From assembly GCF_010994755.1 (NCBI RefSeq), contig NZ_WHSB02000022.1, positions 31,298 to 95,297 on the forward strand: 64,000 nt of DNA, written 5' to 3'. This stretch comes from Shinella lacus (lineage in GTDB: Bacteria > Pseudomonadota > Alphaproteobacteria > Rhizobiales > Rhizobiaceae). The stretch's first letter is position 1. Every line of letters begins with the position of its first letter. A program made the position numbers and the translations under genes. The notes beneath the pieces are model-generated. The model was not told where the DNA came from. It saw nothing but the letters and a program-made list of their open reading frames with translations, and did not search any database. Of the stretch, positions 19,190 through 28,212 are shown one piece after another.

Positions 19190-19618
19190 GTGTTCACGAC
19201 GAAAAGACCGCTGCGGTTTGGAGATTGCGATCCTTCGGGCATCGCCTATTTCCCCTCCTATCTCAACATCCTCGTGGGGGTGCTGGAGGACTTCTTTACC
19301 TCGCTCGGCTTTCCCTTCCGGGCGATGACCGACGATCTCAAGATCGGCGTGCCGACACTGCGCCTCGATCTCACCTTCAAAAGCCCCGGTTTTCAGGGCG
19401 ACGAACTCGACTTCGCGCTTGCCGTCAAAGGCATCGGCCGCTCTTCCCTCGACATGGAGCACACGGTTTCCGCCCGCGGCACCGTGCTCTGGACGGCGAA
19501 ACATCGCGTCGTCGCTACCTCGCTCGATACCCACGGCTCCATTGCCTGGCCGGACGACATCCGCGCCGCCCTGACCCATCATCTGGAGATGCCCCATGCA
19601 CACGATCCTGCAACCTGA
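19190..19618 (+). CDS. Acyl-CoA thioesterase, 4-hydroxybenzoyl-CoA type hot-dog fold
   Basis: 142 residues from a GTG at 19190 (GAGG seven bases earlier); a TTG at 19178 overlapping the gcdH stop is an alternative. The GDCDPSGIAYFPSY segment with the catalytic Asp is the signature of 4-hydroxybenzoyl-CoA-type thioesterases. Probably releases CoA from dead-end or overflow aryl-CoA esters. Its end overlaps the RidA gene by 23 bases, a tight packing that keeps it in the operon. Confidence 0.87.
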   Translation: MFTTKRPLRFGDCDPSGIAYFPSYLNILVGVLEDFFTSLGFPFRAMTDDLKIGVPTLRLDLTFKSPGFQGDELDFALAVKGIGRSSLDMEHTVSARGTVLWTAKHRVVATSLDTHGSIAWPDDIRAALTHHLEMPHAHDPAT

Positions 19619-19991
19619 AGGCTGGGCCAAGCCCATCGGCTATTCCAACGGCGTGGCAGCGACCGGCCGCACACTGTTCGTCGGCGGCCAGATCGGCTGG
19701 AACGAAAATTCCGAGTTCGAGACTGACGATTTCGTCGAGCAGGTGCGCCAGACGCTGAAGAACATCGTCGCGGTACTCGCCGCCGGGGGCGCCGAGCCCC
19801 ATCACATCACCACCATGACCTGGTATTTCACCGACAAGCAGGAATATCTCGGCAACCTGCGCGGCATCGGCCACGCCTATCGCGAGACCATCGGCCGGCA
19901 CTATCCGGCCATGGCGGCGATGCAGGTGGTGGCGCTGGTGGAAGACCGCGCCAAGATCGAAATCCAGGCCACGGCCGTCATTCCCGCGTGA
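19596..19991 (+). CDS. RidA family protein (second, in the aminobenzoate operon)
   Basis: 131-residue RidA-family protein with LFVGGQIGWN and the C-terminal KIEIQATAVIPA. Distinct in sequence from the RidA at 4597. An enamine/imine deaminase is chemically sensible here: reduction of 2-aminobenzoyl-CoA gives an amino-cyclohexene that must lose ammonia, and related proteins occur in known aminobenzoate clusters. It overlaps the thioesterase gene and is followed by the FadJ-like gene with 11 bases between. Confidence 0.88.
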   Translation: MHTILQPEGWAKPIGYSNGVAATGRTLFVGGQIGWNENSEFETDDFVEQVRQTLKNIVAVLAAGGAEPHHITTMTWYFTDKQEYLGNLRGIGHAYRETIGRHYPAMAAMQVVALVEDRAKIEIQATAVIPA

Positions 19992-20002
19992 GGCCTGCCG
20001 CG

Positions 20003-21979
20003 ATGTCGCAGCTGCGTTTTTCGGAAACTATTTTTGCCGATCTGGATGATGGCGTGCTCGTCGTCACCATCGATAATGCACCCGTCAACGCCCTCTCGGC
20101 AGAGGTGCGGGCCGGCCTGATGGCGGCGCTCGACCATGCCGCCGGTGATCATGCAATCGCGGGGATCGTCATCACCGGCGCCGGCCGCACTTTCATCGGC
20201 GGGGCGGATATCCGCGAATTCGGCAAACCGCCGGTCGAGCCGCTGCTGCTCGATGTCATCAATCGCATCGAAGCTTTCGGCAAACCGGTCATCTGCGCCG
20301 TCAATGGCGCCGCACTCGGCGGCGGCTGCGAAGTCGCGCTCGCCTGCCATAGCCGCATTGCCGGAGAAGCAGCGAGCTTCGGCCTGCCGGAAGTCAAGCT
20401 TGGCCTCATCCCCGGCGCCGGCGGCACCCAGCGCCTGCCGCGCCTGATCGGCACCGTTGCCGCGCTCGACCTCATCGGAACGGCGCGCACGGTGAAGGCC
20501 GGCGAAGCTGTGAGCATTGGTCTTGCCGATGCCGTCACCGCCGGCCCGATCCAGGCCGCCGTTGCCGCCGTGCGGGAAAAAGCCGACCGGCCGCTCCGCC
20601 GCACCGGCGCATTGGATGTTCCGTCCGCCGATGCCGCTGCCATCGACGCGGCGGCGGCAAAGATCATCGCGAAAAGTCGCGGCCAGACTGCTCCGAGCGA
20701 GGCAATCCGCCTCGTCAAGGCGGCCGGCTGGCTTGACCTCGAACAGGGTCTGGCGGAAGAACGCGCTACCTTCCTGCGCCTGCGGGATTCCGTCGAATCC
20801 GCCGCCTTGCGGCACGTATTCTTTGCCGAACGTGCCGCCGGCAAGGTCGAGAAGCTTGAGGGTATCTCGCCGCGGCAGATCGAGACGGTTGGCGTAGTCG
20901 GTACCGGGCTGATGGGCTCCGGCATCGCGGTTTCGGCGCTGACCGGCAGTTACCGCGTCATCGCGCTGGAGCAGACGCAGGAAGGCGCGGCCGCCGGCTA
21001 TGCCCGCATCGCCGCCGCTCTCGACAAGACCGTGCAATCCGGCCGCCTCACCGCCGAGGCACGCGATGCCTGCCTCGCCCGTCTCCAAACCACTGACGAC
21101 GCGACGACGCTCGCAGCCGCCGATCTCGTCATCGAGGCCGTCTTCGATGCTCTTTCGGTCAAGACCGACTTGTTCCGCCGCCTAGACGGCATCGTCGCGC
21201 CCACGGCCATTCTCGCGACCAACACCAGCTATCTCAACCCGGACGAGATTGCCGCCGCGACAGCCGATCCCTCCCGCGTGGTCGGACTGCACTTCTTCTC
21301 GCCCGCCAATATCATGCGCCTCGTCGAAGTCGTCGACTGCGCCGACACCGCGCCGGATGTGCTGGCAAGCGCGCTCGCCTTCGCCAAACGCCTCGGCAAA
21401 CTCGCCATCGTCTGCGGTGTCACCGAGGGTTTTATTGGCAACCGCATCTTCTCCGCCTATCGCCGCGAAGCCGAGTTCATGCTGGAGGACGGCGCCCTGC
21501 CGCAGGAGATCGACGCGGCGCTCGAAGCCTATGGTTTTCCGATGGGCATCTTCGCCGTCAACGACATGGCGGGCCTCGAAATCGCCTGGGCACGCCGCCA
21601 GCGGCATGCCGCAACCCGCAACCCGGCCGAACGCTATGTCGAGATCGCCGACCGGCTTTGCGAGGCCGGCCGCCTTGGCAGGAAAAGCGGCCTCGGCTGG
21701 TATGCCTATCCCAATGGCGAGCGCACGGTCGATTCCACGGTAACCGCGATGATCGAGGCCGCACGGGCTAAGAAGAACATCCTCCCGCGCGCCTTCAGCG
21801 CGGACGAAATCACGGCCCGTCTTCTGAAAGCGATGCTTGATGAAGGAAGCGCCCTGATCGCGGAGGGCATCGCCGCACGCTCCAGCGATATCGATGTGGT
21901 GATGATCAATGGCTACGGCTTCCCCGCCCACAAAGGCGGACCGATGTTTGCCGGACAGCACAAGGACCTGACGGCATGA
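20003..21979 (+). CDS. 3-hydroxyacyl-CoA dehydrogenase/enoyl-CoA hydratase (FadJ-like fusion)
   Basis: 658-residue multifunctional beta-oxidation enzyme. Residues 1 to about 190 are crotonase-like (GAGRTFIGGADIREFG, GGGCEVALACHSRI); from about 290 an NAD-binding hydroxyacyl-CoA dehydrogenase starts with VGVVGTGLMGSGIA, and HFFSPANIMRLVEVV follows near 430. ATG at 20003 preceded by GAGG; a GTG at 19988 is possible. It ends in an ATGA overlap with the thiolase. Hydrates and oxidises the ring-opened enoyl-CoA, and crotonyl-CoA from GcdH. Confidence 0.92.
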   Translation: MSQLRFSETIFADLDDGVLVVTIDNAPVNALSAEVRAGLMAALDHAAGDHAIAGIVITGAGRTFIGGADIREFGKPPVEPLLLDVINRIEAFGKPVICAVNGAALGGGCEVALACHSRIAGEAASFGLPEVKLGLIPGAGGTQRLPRLIGTVAALDLIGTARTVKAGEAVSIGLADAVTAGPIQAAVAAVREKADRPLRRTGALDVPSADAAAIDAAAAKIIAKSRGQTAPSEAIRLVKAAGWLDLEQGLAEERATFLRLRDSVESAALRHVFFAERAAGKVEKLEGISPRQIETVGVVGTGLMGSGIAVSALTGSYRVIALEQTQEGAAAGYARIAAALDKTVQSGRLTAEARDACLARLQTTDDATTLAAADLVIEAVFDALSVKTDLFRRLDGIVAPTAILATNTSYLNPDEIAAATADPSRVVGLHFFSPANIMRLVEVVDCADTAPDVLASALAFAKRLGKLAIVCGVTEGFIGNRIFSAYRREAEFMLEDGALPQEIDAALEAYGFPMGIFAVNDMAGLEIAWARRQRHAATRNPAERYVEIADRLCEAGRLGRKSGLGWYAYPNGERTVDSTVTAMIEAARAKKNILPRAFSADEITARLLKAMLDEGSALIAEGIAARSSDIDVVMINGYGFPAHKGGPMFAGQHKDLTA

Positions 21980-23178
21980 CCGAAGCTTATATCGTCGGCG
22001 GCGTCCGCACACCCATCGGCCGCTATGGCGGCGCCCTCTCCTCCGTGCGGCCAGACGATCTCGCCGCCCACGTGATCCGCGAGGCGCTGGCGCGGGTGGC
22101 GGGCGTACCGGCCGAAGAGATCGACGAGGTGGTTTTCGGCTGCGCCAATCAGGCCGGCGAGGATAACCGCAATGTCGCCCGCATGGCGGCGCTGCTCGCG
22201 GGCCTGCCGGAAACCGTGGCCGGCACCACGCTCAACCGGTTGTGCGGCTCCGGCCTCGATGCCGTCGGCTATGCCGCCCGCGCCATCCGGCTCGGCGAAG
22301 CCGATATCATGATTGCCGGCGGAGTGGAAAGCATGTCGCGCGCGCCCTTCGTGATGCCGAAGGCGAGCAATCCCTTCCAGCGCAACACCGAAGTCCACGA
22401 CACGACGATCGGCTGGCGCTTCGTCAACCCGCAGATGGAGGCAAGCTTCGGCATCGATTCCATGCCGGAGACGGCGGAAAACGTCGCCGCCGAATTTTCC
22501 ATTTCGCGCGCGGATCAGGACGCGTTTGCATACCGCAGCCAGGCCCGTACGGCCGCAGCCCAGAAGAACGGCCGTTTGGCCCGCGAGATTGCCCCCTATC
22601 CGATCAAGGGTCGCAAGGGCGAGATAACGCTGGTCAGCGAGGACGAACACCCGCGCGAGACGACGCTGGAAAAGCTCGCCAGTCTGCCCGCCCCCTTCCG
22701 AAGCGGCGGCGCGGTGACCGCCGGCAATGCCTCGGGCGTCAATGACGGCGCCGCCGCGCTCATCCTCGCCTCCCGCGCAGCCATCGAACGCCATGGCCTG
22801 CAGCCGCTTGCCCGTGTCGACGGCATGGCGACGGCCGGCGTTGCGCCACGCATCATGGGTATCGGCCCGATCTATTCCACCCGCAAGCTGCTCGCCCGCC
22901 AAGGTCTTTCGATCGACGACATCGACATCATCGAACTCAACGAGGCCTTTGCGGCGCAGGCACTCGCCTGCCTGCGTGACCTCGGCCTCCCCGACGATGC
23001 CCCTCACGTCAACCCCAATGGCGGTGCCATTGCGCTGGGCCACCCACTCGGCATGTCCGGTGCGCGGCTAGCCTTGACGGCGGCGTTGGAACTCGAACAG
23101 CGGGATGCCAGGCGGGCGCTGGCCACCATGTGCATCGGCGTCGGGCAAGGCATATCGATGCTGCTGACGCGTCTTTGA
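21976..23178 (+). CDS. Acetyl-CoA C-acyltransferase (3-oxoadipyl-CoA thiolase type)
   Basis: 400-residue thiolase. Nucleophilic Cys in LNRLCGSGLDAVGYA near residue 90, ELNEAFAAQALACL, NPNGGAIALGHPLGMSGARL with the catalytic His, and CIGVGQG with the second Cys. Length and these segments resemble PcaF/PaaJ thiolases that cleave 3-oxoadipyl-CoA, although acetoacetyl-CoA is equally possible after GcdH. Last gene of the operon; a small hairpin with a T-run follows. Confidence 0.9.
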   Translation: MTEAYIVGGVRTPIGRYGGALSSVRPDDLAAHVIREALARVAGVPAEEIDEVVFGCANQAGEDNRNVARMAALLAGLPETVAGTTLNRLCGSGLDAVGYAARAIRLGEADIMIAGGVESMSRAPFVMPKASNPFQRNTEVHDTTIGWRFVNPQMEASFGIDSMPETAENVAAEFSISRADQDAFAYRSQARTAAAQKNGRLAREIAPYPIKGRKGEITLVSEDEHPRETTLEKLASLPAPFRSGGAVTAGNASGVNDGAAALILASRAAIERHGLQPLARVDGMATAGVAPRIMGIGPIYSTRKLLARQGLSIDDIDIIELNEAFAAQALACLRDLGLPDDAPHVNPNGGAIALGHPLGMSGARLALTAALELEQRDARRALATMCIGVGQGISMLLTRL

Positions 23179-23198
23179 AAGGGTTTCATCCACGGTCG

Positions 23199-23218
23199 AA
23201 AAGGGAGGCCTTTTTAGT
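23199..23218 (+). terminator. Weak hairpin with T-run after the thiolase
   Basis: AAAAGG - GAGG - CCTTTT stem-loop followed by a further T, 20 bases after the thiolase stop. Short and AT-rich, so only a tentative rho-independent terminator. Confidence 0.4.
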
Positions 23219-23409
23219 GCGGATTGATAGCAATTGTTCAGATGTTTTCGCGTGGGCCGCCCGGATCGTGATTATTAATGAGATACTCCGACTGGACGTC
23301 CATCGAGTCGAAATCAATTCATAGGGGAATGTAAGAGCACCGAAATCAGGGCGAATATGTCTTCCGACTTTCCATGAGCGGAATGAGAGATGCAGTAGAT
23401 GAGAAAAGT

Positions 23410-23580
23410 ATGACGAAGCGGTCCGCCGGCTCCACCGAAGCCCTGCACAGGCATCCAGAGATCGGTCTTTGCGAAGACAAGACATCGGCATACGTCGCCA
23501 GCTTGCTCGAAGGTCTCGGTTACGCCGTAACACGGCCCTGTCGTGCCAAGAACCGGCTCGCGGCCGTCGTATTTCTGAAC
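23410..23580 (+). pseudogene. Remnant of an M20 amidohydrolase (N-terminal part)
   Basis: An isolated open segment encodes EALHRHPEIGLCEDKTSAYV followed by ASLLEGLGYAVTR, the N-terminal signature of hippurate-hydrolase/M20D amidohydrolases, but after about 55 residues the similarity stops and the rest of the roughly 390-residue protein (metal ligands included) is absent. It therefore looks like a decayed gene end. It stands alone between the thiolase and the acetyltransferase, in a more AT-rich stretch. Confidence 0.55.
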
Positions 23581-23890
23581 GGCGAAATTCTCTTCTTGAT
23601 TTCGATGACGCATATATTTCAGAACTATGACGATGCTTTGCCGAGTCAACCTGACATGAATACAACGAAGGTCGATGTGACCTCCCGCGCGACTTCCCGA
23701 TGAGCATGTCATCGGGCCGAACGCCGCGCTATCGCATGCCCGCTAGATCCAGGCTTACGAGCCAAGATCAGTGGTCCTACGGCCATAGTCAGATGGCAAA
23801 GAGCCATGGTGGATTTTAAGCGGTAGCCGCTTTCATCGCGGCATTCGATTGAGGCTCGGTAGTCCAGCAAGAAAGCGCTATAAATCCAAA
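23581..23890. other. Stretch without a recognisable gene
   Basis: About 310 bases between the M20 remnant and the end of the acetyltransferase gene. Short open frames occur on both strands but none has a ribosome site or a family motif I recognise. Likely decayed sequence at the border of the aminobenzoate island. Confidence 0.5.
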
Positions 23891-24343
23891 TCAACCGATG
23901 CTCTTCGCCATGTGAACGATAATGCCTCCGTTCATGGCTTCCTTTCGTTCAACCTCGTACCCCAACGAGCTGTAAAGACGTATGTTTTCCTCGAACTTGG
24001 CGTTGGTGTAGAGCCGTATAACGCTTAATCCGTCTGTTGCTGCAATCTGCTCGGCGTGAGCGAGCATCCTCCTGCCAAAACCACGCTTTTGATAAGGCGG
24101 GGCTACTGCGACATTCTCTATCAGCAAGTATCGGGGGTGTTGGATCGTTTCGACCAGAGCGGCAATTTCCTTTCCGACAATTAGAAGGTCGGCGCGGTGG
24201 TCGCGGATATGGGCGGCATGGTCTGCCTTCATCGGCAGCGGTTCCCGACCGATATGCGGAACCCACTTTGCATATGCTAAGCGGGTTATCGTGGTGACAG
24301 CCTTAGCGTCTTCGATAGTAGCAATTCGGATTGTCTCAGTCAT
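23891..24343 (-). CDS. GNAT family N-acetyltransferase
   Basis: 150 residues from MTETIRIATIEDAK. The acetyl-CoA binding motif A is visible as VAPPYQKRGFGRRMLAHAEQ in the second half, preceded by the beta4 strand LIENVAV. The start ATG at 24343 is chosen because the extension upstream is low-complexity and lacks family similarity. Single gene facing away from the oxidoreductase upstream by 243 bases. The acceptor substrate cannot be predicted. Confidence 0.85.
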   Translation of the reverse strand: MTETIRIATIEDAKAVTTITRLAYAKWVPHIGREPLPMKADHAAHIRDHRADLLIVGKEIAALVETIQHPRYLLIENVAVAPPYQKRGFGRRMLAHAEQIAATDGLSVIRLYTNAKFEENIRLYSSLGYEVERKEAMNGGIIVHMAKSIG

Positions 24344-24586
24344 ACTACATCCATAGGCGTTTACAGGGACTAGCGGAAGTTGGTCGCCCCCCTCGTTTTC
24401 AGTTGGAGCCACGGAGCGAAAAGGCCCGCCTGCCAAACGCGGTGGTACGGGGCGATCCTTAATCAGAAGAAGTTCGGTCGGATTGTTGCCCCTCTTCAGG
24501 GTACCGCAAATAAGACGACCGTAAGGCGAACCTTTCTACCTGACGCGATTGACGCCTTCGTAGGCGAAGCTACCACACAATCTTGC

Positions 24587-26209
24587 TCACCCCATTTTGG
24601 TGTTTTGATCCCTCAGTATCTCCCGCGCCGCGTTATGACCTGGAATGCCTGTTACGCCGCCGCCCGGATGCATTGAGGATCCACAGATATAAAGCCCGCC
24701 AATCGGTGTGCGATAATCAGCGTAGCCGGAGACCGGACGTTGGAAGAACAACTGGTCCGCCGACAGCTCGCCATGGAAAACATGGCCCTGCGGCAGGTTC
24801 ACGATCCGCTCCATATCGGGCGGCAGTAAAAGCTGCGCCTCGATTACATCATTGCCGAAGCCCGGCGCATAGCGCTCTATGGCGGCAAAGACGTTCTTGC
24901 GGAAGTTCTCCTTTTCCTGCGACCAGTCGCCACCCTTCAGGCTGTAGGGCGCATGGCCACCGTAAAAATTGATGACATGTTTGCCCTCCGGTGCCAGCGT
25001 GTCGTCAATGAAGCTGGGCGTGACTTGCGTCATATACGGTTGTGATGAGTACCAGCCGTACTTCGCATCGTCATAGGCTCGTTCGAGGTAGTTCACGTCA
25101 GGTGCGATACGGGTATAGGTCGGGTAGGGGAAATCACCCAGCACACCGTCTTGCCTTACGCGGTCGAGGATTTTGTATTGCGGCGGCCGATGGCAGGCGA
25201 CGTTCATCTTGAATGCGGTCGCAAACGTTCGGTAGCCACGAATCTGGCGCAGGACCTCATCGGGAAGATGCTGCTCGCCCACCATATTGAGGTAGAGTGT
25301 CTTGGCGGATACGTTGGAGGCGACAATCGGCGCCTCGTATGTCCGTCCCTCTTTCGTGACAACTCCGGTTGCGCGACCGTTGCGGACAATAATCTTGCTG
25401 ATTTCAGCGCGGGTGACGATCTCCACGCCCTTCGAGCGGCCGTAGTCGGCGAGGCATTCGGTGATCTTGCCCATGCCCCCCTTCACGAAGCCCCATCCGC
25501 CCGCTTCACCCATGATATGATGCATGATGACATAGGCGGTGCCCGGGCTCTTCGGCCCGGCGAAGGTGCCCATCGATGCATAGTAGGCGATCACCGCGAT
25601 CACCCTATCGTCTTCAAACCACTCCTTCAGAAAATCATAGGCGCTCATCGTCATCATATCGATGATCCGATACATTTTCCGGCCGACCTTGCGGTAGCGC
25701 CAGAGCAGCGAACTTACCTGCTTGAAGGTCTTCCAGTCTCGCCGACTGAGATCCGGTGGTGTCTCCCACAGAAGCTGACGCACGACCTCCGTCGCTTCGC
25801 GCAGATAGGCGTCGAAGGCTGGATAGATATCGGCATCCTTTTCCGAGAATTTGCGGAACGAGGCCTGCGTCTTGGCCATGTCTCCTGAGAAGAGAATGTA
25901 ACCTTCGCCCTCGTCCACGGGGGCAATCATGTCCGAACAAGGAAGAACCTCGTATCCGCGGCCGGGTAAATCGAAATCGCGGATGATGCGGGGATGGAGC
26001 ATGCCCGTCATGTAGGAGAAGATCGAGGCACGAAACCCCGGGGTGAACTCCTCGGTTACAGCGGCGCCTCCGACGATATGCCGGCGCTCGAGAACGAGAA
26101 CCTTTCGCCCCTCCCGAGCGAGATAGTTGGCGCAGACGAGGCCGTTGTTGCCTCCGCCGACAATGATCGCGTCATAGTGCGAATGCGATGCTGCCTGTTT
26201 CTCCGTCAT
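24587..26209 (-). CDS. Phytoene-desaturase-like FAD oxidoreductase (PYROXD2-like)
   Basis: 540 residues from MTEKQAASHSHYDAI, with AGGGG just before the ATG. The N-terminal FAD motif is IIVGGGNNGLVCANYLAREG followed by an acidic residue in VLERRHIVGG; the C-terminal FAD-contact region is GLYICGSSMHPGGGVTGIPG. This is the CrtI/PYROXD2-type fold used by carotenoid desaturases and by other oxidoreductases of unknown substrate. No crtB or other carotenoid gene is nearby, so a carotenoid role is doubtful. It diverges from the M20 hydrolase gene, sharing a very AT-rich promoter region. Confidence 0.85.
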   Translation of the reverse strand: MTEKQAASHSHYDAIIVGGGNNGLVCANYLAREGRKVLVLERRHIVGGAAVTEEFTPGFRASIFSYMTGMLHPRIIRDFDLPGRGYEVLPCSDMIAPVDEGEGYILFSGDMAKTQASFRKFSEKDADIYPAFDAYLREATEVVRQLLWETPPDLSRRDWKTFKQVSSLLWRYRKVGRKMYRIIDMMTMSAYDFLKEWFEDDRVIAVIAYYASMGTFAGPKSPGTAYVIMHHIMGEAGGWGFVKGGMGKITECLADYGRSKGVEIVTRAEISKIIVRNGRATGVVTKEGRTYEAPIVASNVSAKTLYLNMVGEQHLPDEVLRQIRGYRTFATAFKMNVACHRPPQYKILDRVRQDGVLGDFPYPTYTRIAPDVNYLERAYDDAKYGWYSSQPYMTQVTPSFIDDTLAPEGKHVINFYGGHAPYSLKGGDWSQEKENFRKNVFAAIERYAPGFGNDVIEAQLLLPPDMERIVNLPQGHVFHGELSADQLFFQRPVSGYADYRTPIGGLYICGSSMHPGGGVTGIPGHNAAREILRDQNTKMG

Positions 26210-26252
26210 ATCCCCTGATGCCTTCCGTTGCGCGCTCGGGTAAAGATGTGTA

Positions 26253-26298
26253 TGGCTATAAATATATAGCCATCTATAAAGATGTACATATCTATAAG
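26253..26298. promoter_or_regulatory. AT-rich operator cluster (motif A) between oxidoreductase and M20 gene
   Basis: Contains a 20-base near-perfect palindrome at 26253-26272 (starts TGGCTATA, ends TATAGCCA) that runs into TCTATAAA (26273-26280), with a second TCTATAAG at 26291-26298. The segment AATATATAGC-N2-TCTATAAA (26261-26280) recurs with only the two N bases differing at 31757-31776, in front of the aminotransferase operon. Probably binding sites of a shared regulator. Confidence 0.6.
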
Positions 26299-26507
26299 GA
26301 GAATCGCCAGCACTTATCTGAAAAGGCCGCTGCAAAGCCTGGGGACGCGATCGGATCGATCCGACCATCGCTGCGATTTCGAACTGTCTGATTGGGTCTC
26401 AGCGATGCCGATGACGATCGCACTATTCTATCGCGGGGACCGTGACTGGACGGTGGCCTGCGCTGCGGATGAACCTTAACCGACAACCAAATCTAGGAAG
26501 CCGTGAC

Positions 26508-28082
26508 ATGACGCCTGAGAAACAAACCGCTGTCGACTGGGTCAATGCGAATGAAAATGCCCTGTCCGATTGGCATACGACGATCTGGGATTTTCACGAG
26601 CCTGCATGGCGGGAATATAAATCGGCGGCCTGGTACGTGGAGCGCCTGCGAGCCGAGGGCTTTACGGTCGAGGCGGGGTCGGCCGGAATGCCGACGGCAT
26701 TTTGCGCAACGTGGGGGGATAGCGGTCCGATCATCGCGTCTTACGCGGAATATGATGCGGTGCCCGGTAATTCCCAGCAACGCACCCCCTATATGGCGCC
26801 GCGCGAGGGGGTTAACCGTTGGGCTCCCGGCCACACCGACCCGCATTCCGCCCTCGGCATCGGCGCCCTCGGCGGCATACTGGCGGCCAAGGCGGCGATG
26901 GAGAAGCATGGCATCAAGGGGCGGCTGAAATTCTTCGGCGAACCGGCAGAGAAGGTTTGCGGCTCGAAACCGGTGCATGCGGCCCACGGTTACTACGACG
27001 ATATCGACGCCGCCATCAGCTATCATCCGGGCTTCAGGCCGGGGCTGTCGAATACCTGCATCTGGGACAGCCATTGTGGGGCGTACTGGAGCAAGATCTA
27101 TACGTTTGAATGCACGAAGCCTGAGACCTGGGCAGGCATGGCGGCCACGTCGAATACGTCGATATCCAGCGTCGCGCGCGCGCCAGGAGCAATCGATGCG
27201 GTGTGTTTGATGTACACCACCACAAAATACACCAAGGAGGCGATGCTGCCCCATAGCGGCACCTGGATACTCAACGAGGCAATCCTGGCTGCCGGGCAGG
27301 CGACGTCGGACAATCTGCCGCCGCGTTTCAGCCAGATCCAATATTCTTGCCGTACCCCGACACTGGAGATGGCGGAACGGGTTATCGCTGTGCTCGACCG
27401 CAATGCCGAACACGTTGCCAAGATCACGAATTGTGAGGTTCGTAGCGAGTGGGTCGCAAGGACACGCGTTGGCCTTCCCAATCATGCTATGGCCGAGATT
27501 GCCTATCGCAATCTCGAACTTACCGGCCCGCCGGAATTTGGCGACGAAGCCAAGGCCTTCGCCCGCGCGATACAATCAAACCTGGGCCTGGTGCCCATGG
27601 ATGAGCCATTTCAGGCCGGCATGAGCACGCTGACCACGCCCCAGGATGGAGAGGCGCACAATCGCGAGGTCATGCCGTCCTGGCAGCTCAATTATGGCGC
27701 TGACGACTATGTCGACTACACCTGGCACGCGCCGACGGTGAGGCTGATCATAGGCCGCCCCAAGCTTGAGCAGCCCGAAGGCGGCTATCAATATCCTGAA
27801 TGGGTGTGGAATGCGCTTGGAGGCTTTGCGCCGGCAATCGACCCTACGATTTTCTCCGCTGCGCGCTGCATCGGTGCGACGATCATCGATCTGCTGACCG
27901 ACCCGGAAGGCCTGGCGCGCGCAAAGGCCGAGTTCGAGATGCGCACCGGCGGCGGCATCGGCGGCACGAAGTGGGTCAAGCCGCTGCTGCCGGCAGATTT
28001 CGCAGCGCCCATACACTATCGTTGGCCGGAATATGTGACCACCGTGCGGGGTACGGAATGGTGGATACCCGAGCGGGCCTAA
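26508..28082 (+). CDS. M20 family amidohydrolase, AbgB-like
   Basis: 524-residue zinc hydrolase. Recognisable M20 features: PIIASYAEYDAVPG, GHTDPHSALGIGALGG, KFFGEPAEKVCGSKPVHAAH and AISYHPG in the middle, resembling the AbgB subunit of p-aminobenzoyl-glutamate hydrolase and related peptidases/amidases. About 50-100 residues longer than most AbgB. ATG at 26508 with AGGAAG eight bases before. Divergent from the FAD oxidoreductase and followed by a strong hairpin. The substrate, an amide of an amino acid, is unknown. Confidence 0.87.
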   Translation: MTPEKQTAVDWVNANENALSDWHTTIWDFHEPAWREYKSAAWYVERLRAEGFTVEAGSAGMPTAFCATWGDSGPIIASYAEYDAVPGNSQQRTPYMAPREGVNRWAPGHTDPHSALGIGALGGILAAKAAMEKHGIKGRLKFFGEPAEKVCGSKPVHAAHGYYDDIDAAISYHPGFRPGLSNTCIWDSHCGAYWSKIYTFECTKPETWAGMAATSNTSISSVARAPGAIDAVCLMYTTTKYTKEAMLPHSGTWILNEAILAAGQATSDNLPPRFSQIQYSCRTPTLEMAERVIAVLDRNAEHVAKITNCEVRSEWVARTRVGLPNHAMAEIAYRNLELTGPPEFGDEAKAFARAIQSNLGLVPMDEPFQAGMSTLTTPQDGEAHNREVMPSWQLNYGADDYVDYTWHAPTVRLIIGRPKLEQPEGGYQYPEWVWNALGGFAPAIDPTIFSAARCIGATIIDLLTDPEGLARAKAEFEMRTGGGIGGTKWVKPLLPADFAAPIHYRWPEYVTTVRGTEWWIPERA

Positions 28083-28094
28083 AAGGTGGCCTTT

Positions 28095-28122
28095 TGCACT
28101 TGCCGGGCGGCCGGCAAGTGCA
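28095..28122. terminator. Hairpin between convergent M20 and VOC genes
   Basis: Perfect 12-base stem TGCACTTGCCGG / CCGGCAAGTGCA with a GCGG loop, 13 bases after the M20 stop and between convergent genes. T-runs on either side are weak, but the position fits a bidirectional terminator. Confidence 0.65.
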
Positions 28123-28212
28123 GGAAGGTTTTGCGACGCGTTTCGCGTCCTTTCCCGGCACGGCCAGGAAGCGGGCCGCGAGGATGGCCACGCGTCTGTG
28201 GATCGGACGTTA

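Noticed and set aside
24344..24586. Possible insertion-sequence remnant between acetyltransferase and oxidoreductase
   Set aside because: No transposase motif or inverted repeats could be identified; treated as plain intergenic sequence.
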